From Ptychodera flava (lineage: Eukaryota; Hemichordata; Enteropneusta; Ptychoderidae): a stretch of 64,000 bases of DNA. The stretch lies in contig NC_091932.1 in NCBI RefSeq assembly GCF_041260155.1, forward strand, positions 42,048,125-42,112,124. Direction: 5' to 3'. Below, in pieces: positions 57,894 to 64,000 of the stretch (position 1 is the stretch's first letter; each line of letters starts with the position of its first letter). The notes below the pieces were generated by a model. That model ran no database searches. It was not told the origin of the DNA and saw only the letters and a program-made list of their open reading frames with translations. The translations under genes were made by a program, and so were the position numbers.

Positions 57894-60800
57894 GTAAGTC
57901 TTTCTTTTAATTTCACATCTGGCGATATTTTCATCTGCTGCAGTCGGTCAATATATTCGGTTTTTGAGGAAATCACAGTTTAAGCGACGCTAGGGCGAAA
58001 TCAGACTTCCAAAGAAGAGATCAAGCATTGTCGATGTTTGTTATGCTCTAAATATGAACTGATAAATTACACAGAGAAGTCGCATTATGCTTACCAAATG
58101 GGGAGGCCATAGTTCAAATAGAAGAAAAAATTAAAGACAAAAGTGACCACTCATAAAATTCAAGTCTTTATCTGCTTAAGAGGCCTTTGAGGGGTTTCTG
58201 ATTCCATTTTACCTCTTCAAGAAACAAAATTAAACTTTCATCTGATCTTCAATATTTCATGATATCAAAATGTCGTTTACGAGGTTTTCTTTGAGCCTAC
58301 TGTTCTTAGACACTAGACACTGTACTATCGATTGCACCATTGGGACAGATTTTAGAACTAATGAAAGTCAAAATGTTACGTTTCTGCTATGTAGTATAGA
58401 GCAGCGATCTACGTACAGGTTGGTATTTTGTTTCCCAACAAATGTACATTTTGACGTCGAGGCGGCACAGAGAATGGGAACCCGACTCGAATTTTATACA
58501 GAAATATTCAGAGACCTTTTTCTACTGAGAACGTATAATGGGAAAGAAACCGGTTTTAAACTACTATGGTTAGTAATCAGCAAAATGACAAACTTTTCTA
58601 AGAAGCTCCAGGATTAATAAAGAAACTTAAACCACACACGAAAAGGGGTCATTTCTTGGCAAAATAATCGACTGGCTATCCTGGAAGAAATTTCAAAGTT
58701 TTTCACGTACAGAATATGGCGAGCTTTTAAGGCAGTATGCGCCTCGAAAGTGAAAGACTTAAGCTTCTGCTCAAACTTTCCTCAATGGAACTTTCAACCG
58801 TTCTCATACCAAATCAACAATAAAAATCGGGGTCACCGTGCAAATTTTGGAACTAGTGAAACAAACTACCCAACATTTTGCGATATCTGAAATTCAAAAT
58901 GGCCGCCATTTCCGTCTTAACTCCATGGAGAAAAATTAAATTTTGGATTTTCGAAAAACTAAGAGACGGTGAAGTTTTTTCTTTCTCCAAGGCTTTAAAA
59001 TGAGCTCCCACAGTGGTAGATCAGAAAATAATTGTAGAAATTTGAAAGTACGACTATCTGTCTCCGGCTGACACATTCGTATTTTACACTAGCTATTGGT
59101 TGTGACATGAGTATTATCTTGTTATAGGCGCTGTTCAAATGTACATGCGCAGTGTTTCAATAATTCGAACTCTGCTGAGCCAACACTCTCATGACCCTGA
59201 TATTGACTTTACAGGGTGAATGGTATTTCCGATATTTTAATTAAATAACAGAAAAGTACAAGATACCTTAGGGAACTCAGGTATTCGTGATTTAAATAAT
59301 TCTTATAGTTTAAAAGAAACATTAATGGTGAAAATTGTCTGCTTATTTATTAATTTGCTCAGTAATATAATCTCTTTAAAATCAAACGAAACTAAAATTC
59401 AAAAAGAGATTATGAAAAATTTTATTTGATTGTAGAGGACTTTATAGCAATGCACAAAACCCTCTTGATTAAATATCGTTTACTGCTTCAGGATAACTTA
59501 TTGCAAGTAAATCATTTCGGTATTATAAAATGCTACTTAAATATACAGAAATTTAACTTTATACTCATGCATTGATGCTTTGATTTCATCAATTTCTGTC
59601 TTTATTTGGTGATGTTATTTTAAATCGACAATGGGATGACATAAACGATTCAAATCTTTTAGAGAGATGTAGAAAGACGAACATGGCACTTAGATCAGAG
59701 AATTCGAACAGACAGAAAGGATGGTAATGGAGACAGAAAAAGAGACTGTAGAAAGGAGACACGGAGAATAGTTCTGACAAACAGAGAGGCAGAAAAATAG
59801 TTTAGGAGAGATCTAGTTATAGGAATTGAGACAACAAAACGGAAAATTGACAATAAATGAAACTCGAAATCAATCAGTATTTGGTTTGAAACAAGCTACT
59901 TGTAGTCGCATTTACTTACCCATTTCTATAGAAAGGGAAGTTGTTTATTTTCATATAATGTAGCGAATATACATTTGATCCGTTGAAAGGAAATTCCAGT
60001 CTGCGCGGTTTTTAAAAAGATTGCCACAACAATAGAGGTTTTCTAAAGGCCATTTAGTCGCCAGGATATGCTTTTATTACTCTTACGTATCAAACATGAA
60101 AGTTTTCGAATGACTGGCTGGTAAAATGATTTCAGAACTACTGGCAGTCTATAATGTACGCAATTTGACGCAACTTGATCGAAATAAGTTTATTAACCAC
60201 AATTCCACTTTCTAGCTAATGGAACTGATTGTGTTGATTTGAGTTTAATGAAAATCTTATATTCGGTTACGAAATTACTGCAAATGTTCGACTTCCTTTC
60301 CAGTTCAAAAAGCATAAATTGCAAAGACAATTTCGAATTTGTTTCGAGATAATAATTAAAATGAAAAGTTTATCACACATGTTGAATCACAGCTTTGAAT
60401 GCTGGAACTCTAACAAGAATCAAAACCCCCTACCTAAACAGAATCCAAAGCAGAGTTGCATGTTAGGAATCTAAAAAAAATCAAAATATTTTTTGTGTTT
60501 CGCCATCTTCATTCTCGTTACACGTATTTTATTTTCAGATCGGTTTGTATCGTAAAAAACCGCTACACGGGCTTTTACTAGACGAATTAAAAATTCCCTA
60601 TCTTGCGCATATTGATAATTGGTGTTACGATACATACTTACAAAACCTAACCAAAGTGTAACATGTCTTAAATTTAGTAAGCCAGTTACAGAAAGTGTCT
60701 TACTTGCGCACCTCCATTTCACTTCTCAATGTATCGTGACTTAGATGAACAAATACCTTTTTCTTCATGCCAACTCAGTGAAAACCAAATGTTTACAAAA

Positions 60801-63800
60801 AAAACTTCCCCGGAAATTAGACACTATTAAGAAAACCTTGAAGGCATAAATCATAAGGTGGCGGTAAGATTTCAGGAGTTAAGTTTCCCATTAAAACAAA
60901 TAGTGATTGATATCGATTTCATTGTATTCTGTTGTTGCAGCCGTTTCAAAATTATTGAAAGGATTGTCGATTTCCTTAGCAACCAATGTAATTATAACTT
61001 AGATATTGACCAGACGGTGTACATTCACTCGACAGCGTCTCTTTACTGGGTTAAAAAGATATTACGATAATAACGCTCTCTATGTAACCGTGCAGGGTGA
61101 ATAAAAACGGTCATGATATGACATTGACGCATTTCAATAGGGCACTAAATTTTGTATTATGGGAATATAGCTTTTTTCCTTGATTGATTGAACTCTTTGC
61201 ATAACTATTGACAAAAGATGAATTTTCATGGTATTGATTACATAGTTTCGTTTGTATTTTTAGTGTTTACTGCGGTAAACTCTTTGCCACCTTATGAATA
61301 CGTTGGTTGTTTCATCGATAACCGGGAGAGGGCGCTCGGCTGGCACAAAGACGAATCGAACGATCAAACCATTGAACGATGCATTGATATATGCGATGGC
61401 TTTAACGCGCCCTACGCTGGACTTCAGCACAGAGATCAGTGTTTCTGTGGACATGACTTTGATCTTCACGGAAGAGGAGACGAGAGTTCGTGTCGTTTGA
61501 CATGCAAAGGAAACAGTCAACAGATCTGTGGAGGAAATTGGAGATCAAACGTATTCAGAATTGGTGAGTAAACCTCTTTGTTTAAAAGAGGAAATTCTCA
61601 ACAACACTATTGGAACTGATTTGGGATAATTGCATAGTGAAGTGAATTAATGTCGGTTTAACTTGCAATGTAAGCTCATCTGTTTTTCTTTTTAAGTTAT
61701 ACACTTATTTTTATGAGTAATTTGTAATATTGCAATTGAGAAATTTGAACAATTTGAAGATCCGATTCTCCGAAATTAGTACCAATCGTGTTCAACCCCA
61801 AATACCCCCATGGACATACTTTTTCGCCATCATCTAAAATTATCAAATCAAATTTGTAAAACATTCTGGACGTCTTTGATGGCACTTTGAATTCGCTGAA
61901 GGTTATCATCAGATGGACTTTTGACTGACATGTGTACTGGTACCATCAAGTGACAAAGTGTCTACATGAGAAAACGGCCGGTGAATTTTGTTCGCTGTAT
62001 GCTGGAGGAAAAACGTAGCATCATAATGCCAGGTATTTTGTAGGGATTTGTTCGGGGGGGGGGGAGAGGAGACATATGGTTGGAGAAGACCCTAATCTAG
62101 ATGTAAATAAGTCTGAAATATTTGCATAGTGCATTCTAAATCATCGTTCTGTGCATAGATATTGCGTACCCGTCCACAGGCATGACATTTTTCACTCTTT
62201 TGAAATAAGAATCGACCATGCATTTGATGACTGTACATCTGTACATATACCAAACTATGGTAACCTGAGTTAACCATATTCATCGGAGATTGATGCGTGT
62301 AGTGCCCCGTGTGGTCGTCAAATCATCATAGTTCCCTTCTATACCTGTTTGTACCATTTAAGGTAGCACGCGCCTCGGGGACAGATAGATTGACTCTCAA
62401 ACTTTTACAATTCTTTTCTGACCCACTACTTGTGGGGATTCATTTTTTAACTCTTGGTTTAAGAAAATTTCACCGTCTTAGTTTTTCGGAAATTGAATTT
62501 TTTTTCTCCATAGAGTGAACACAGGGTTGGTGGATATTTTGAATTTCACATATCAATAAATCTTTGGAATTAGTTACTCTCGTACAAAAATTTGCATGGT
62601 GAGCCCTGATTTTTATTCTTGATTTTCAAAGAGAATGGTTGAAATATCCATTACTTGCGAGGAGCATACTACCTTAAGCCAGAATGCGACTCAGGAACAT
62701 ATATTCGGACTCTCACATTTTACGATACTATTCTAGCCGCTGCTTTTGGTGACATACTTTGAACACTTCAGAGGAGGGAAGTTTTTATGGTTTTCGTTTG
62801 TTTTGTAAAAATCACAACTCCAATTTTATGCATGGCGTTAACTCTGGGTATAGCGACCATTAACTTTAAATACGAGTACCGATAGATTTTCGGTAATTTC
62901 CTTCGTTAATCTGAAACTTTGATCGGTGACTTCTGATTTTGATCTTGATTATAAAAGATAACGGTTTAAAGAATAGAGGAAAATATCAAAACATTGCTAA
63001 TATTTCTGTGTCAATATGCCTATTACATAAATGTACATTCCTTAACCAAGCTGTTTATGAAATGATAGCATAGCCGTTTTTCAAAGTCGCTTGATTTAAG
63101 ATGTTCCGTCATCAACAATTGGGGGGGGGGGGGGGGGGCTGAAACATTTGTAAAATCGATGACATATGCGAAATTGTATCAGTCAAGTGGCGACAGACCT
63201 CCATGTTTCTGCTGATTACTAAAACAGAAACATGTTAAATTCAACTAAAATTTCGAAAGCGTACGTGGTTAACACTTTAATTAATCGTGTTTGAGAAATT
63301 CAACCCAAAAATGTTTGAAAAAAAAGCTTGAATAGAGAATTTATTGTCTGAAGACAATATTTTATTGAATATGCTGTTCGGAAACATTTTTGTCATTCCG
63401 TGAAATTCTCAATTTTAAAATATTTGTTTAAAAAGTCTCTGGGAATGACGTTTTAGTTTTTAATATGAAATAAGCAGATGCTTCATTTGTTTTCACTGCC
63501 CTTTTGAACGACGCGACACGATAGCTCAAGTTGCACGTGAAGTCTTTCCGATATAAACGACACAAAACTTGCATAGAATCGTCATGATTTCAGTGAAAAG
63601 TTGGCAGAGAAATAGGGTGAAAAATGATGGACATTTTGTAAAGGAACAGTGAATTCATCAATTTGAAACGCTATGAATTAAATGTCAACATAGTATAGAA
63701 TTGATAAGCTGACTTATGACCACAATTGTACATGTACAGACGGATGCTGATCAAAGAGACAGATAGCGACAAACAGATAGCGACAAATAGACAGTAAATA

Positions 63801-63982
63801 ACAAAAACAGGTACGACACTAACAAACTGTCAAACGAAGACATCACAGAGAATACAACATTTGAAACAGGCGAACTGCGACAAACCGATTAGTATTTTCC
63901 TTTATTTAGTGAAGTGGACGAGATTTATAAGAGATCCTGCAGGGCTGAACAATCCAATACGAACCGGGATACCAAGTAACTG
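57857..63982 (+). CDS. Gene C: WSC + PAN/apple-like protein, 3' end beyond window
   Basis: Exons 57857-57893 (signal peptide MKVSVLWCLWLK), 61264-61563 (WSC domain, SLPPYEYVGCF to QQICGGNWR) and 63910-63982 (73 nt, KWTRFIRDPAGLNNPIRTG) are in the same phases as in A and B. The fourth exon must lie past 64000. The WSC cysteines are all present. Exon 3 is more diverged than between A and B, so C split off earlier. MITEs of families 1 and 2 sit in its introns. Function as for A: secreted, possibly carbohydrate-binding. Confidence 0.85.
58729..59085 (+). mobile_element. TTAA-type MITE, family 1, copy 6
   Basis: The left end is TTAAGGCAGTATGCGCCTCG. The core has AAAATGGCCGCCATT, and the right end is decayed. 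It lies in gene C intron 1. Confidence 0.8.
59090..61260. other. Gene C intron 1, remainder
   Basis: A CAGACAGA-rich tract at 59690-59795 is followed by TTTAGGAGAGATC (59801), which is identical to part of gene B exon 3. Nothing else was recognised. Confidence 0.4.
61264..61563 (+). CDS. Gene C exon 2 (WSC domain)
   Basis: The acceptor is TATTTTTAG and the donor ATTG|GTGAGT; 300 nt. It encodes YEYVGCFIDN, ERALGWHKDE, ERCIDICDG, APYAGLQH, QCFCGHDFD and QQICGGNWR. Confidence 0.93.
61603..61792. mobile_element. MITE family 2, copy 2
   Basis: It starts AACACTATTGGAACTGATTT and ends GTACCAATCGTGTT, with the interior GTAAGCTCATCTG and TTTTTATGAGTAATTTG shared with 24170-24359. It is 190 bp, in gene C intron 2. 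Confidence 0.85.
61793..62357. other. Gene C intron 2, first part
   Basis: I see no feature except a short G run at 62055. Confidence 0.4.
62358..62677 (-). mobile_element. TTAA-type MITE, family 1, copy 7
   Basis: TTAAGGTAGCACGCGCCTCG is at the left and GGAGCATACTACCTTAA at the right, TTAA on both sides. Its right TTAA is shared with copy 8. Confidence 0.88.
62674..62995 (-). mobile_element. TTAA-type MITE, family 1, copy 8 (old)
   Basis: It begins TTAAGCCAGAATGCGACTC and follows the family order (TTCGGACTCTCA, GGTGACATACTTTGAA, GCGACCATTAACTTTAAAT). It is much more diverged than copy 7, which it touches. Confidence 0.65.
62996..63734. other. Gene C intron 2, remainder
   Basis: It contains a G homopolymer at 63121-63138 and no gene. 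Confidence 0.4.
63735..63870 (+). repeat. CAGATAG/CAAACAG-rich tract before gene C exon 3
   Basis: Degenerate GACAGATAG and GACAAACAG units end about 40 bp before the exon 3 acceptor. Confidence 0.6.
63910..63982 (+). CDS. Gene C exon 3 (73 nt)
   Basis: It lies between TTTATTTAG and AACTG|GTAAGT and reads KWTRFIRDPAGLNNPIRTG in the expected phase. Confidence 0.8.
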
Positions 63983-64000
63983 GTAAGTACTATATTTCTT

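Overview
The window is animal nuclear DNA, AT-rich, with long GT-AG introns, many microsatellites and many small transposon copies. The gene families (a Src-type tyrosine kinase, small secreted WSC/PAN-like proteins) and the repeat style would suit a marine invertebrate, possibly a deuterostome such as a hemichordate, echinoderm or lancelet. Nothing in the sequence fixes the species. All host genes that I can support lie on the + strand.

Region by region: (1) 543-3905 holds the 3' end of a cytoplasmic tyrosine kinase gene. Four exons cover most of the kinase C-lobe, and the 5' exons lie before the window. (2) 4-19 kb holds no gene that I recognise. It has a degenerate array of RFX X-box-like palindromes (6.6-7.45 kb), a fresh 146-bp tandem duplication near 9 kb, a large AAT/ATT hairpin, two tiny palindromes with flanking direct repeats, and scattered repeats. 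(3) 19.7-64 kb carries three tandem paralogs, A, B and C, with the same four-exon plan: a signal-peptide exon, a WSC-domain exon, a 73-nt exon and a terminal cysteine-rich PAN/apple-like exon. A spans 19759-38109, B spans 42902-49938, and C starts at 57857 and runs off the end. Exon phases are identical in all three. The deduced products are about 196 and 194 residues for A and B, small and secreted.

Intron 1 of gene A is about 16 kb and holds a LINE-type retrotransposon (about 27.5-33.7 kb, same strand). Its ORF1 frame is continuous with an RNase H1-type RNA/DNA-hybrid-binding domain, followed by a coiled coil and an SGNH esterase domain. ORF2 (endonuclease, reverse transcriptase, C-terminal CCHC motif) is broken by several frameshifts. 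The element ends in a 3' stem-loop.

Among the small elements, a family flanked by TTAA with ends GGTAG(C/A)ACGCGCCTC is present eight times and carries a YY1-like GCCGCCATTTT core. Two other TTAA-flanked families, a third family with two copies, a foldback element with tandemly repeated arms, a tRNA-type SINE and a LINE tail with a (CCTAT)n end are also present. The strongest lead for something undescribed is the hybrid-binding domain fused to LINE ORF1. The next are the tandem WSC/PAN gene array with its conserved X-box-like upstream site, and the mini-palindromes.
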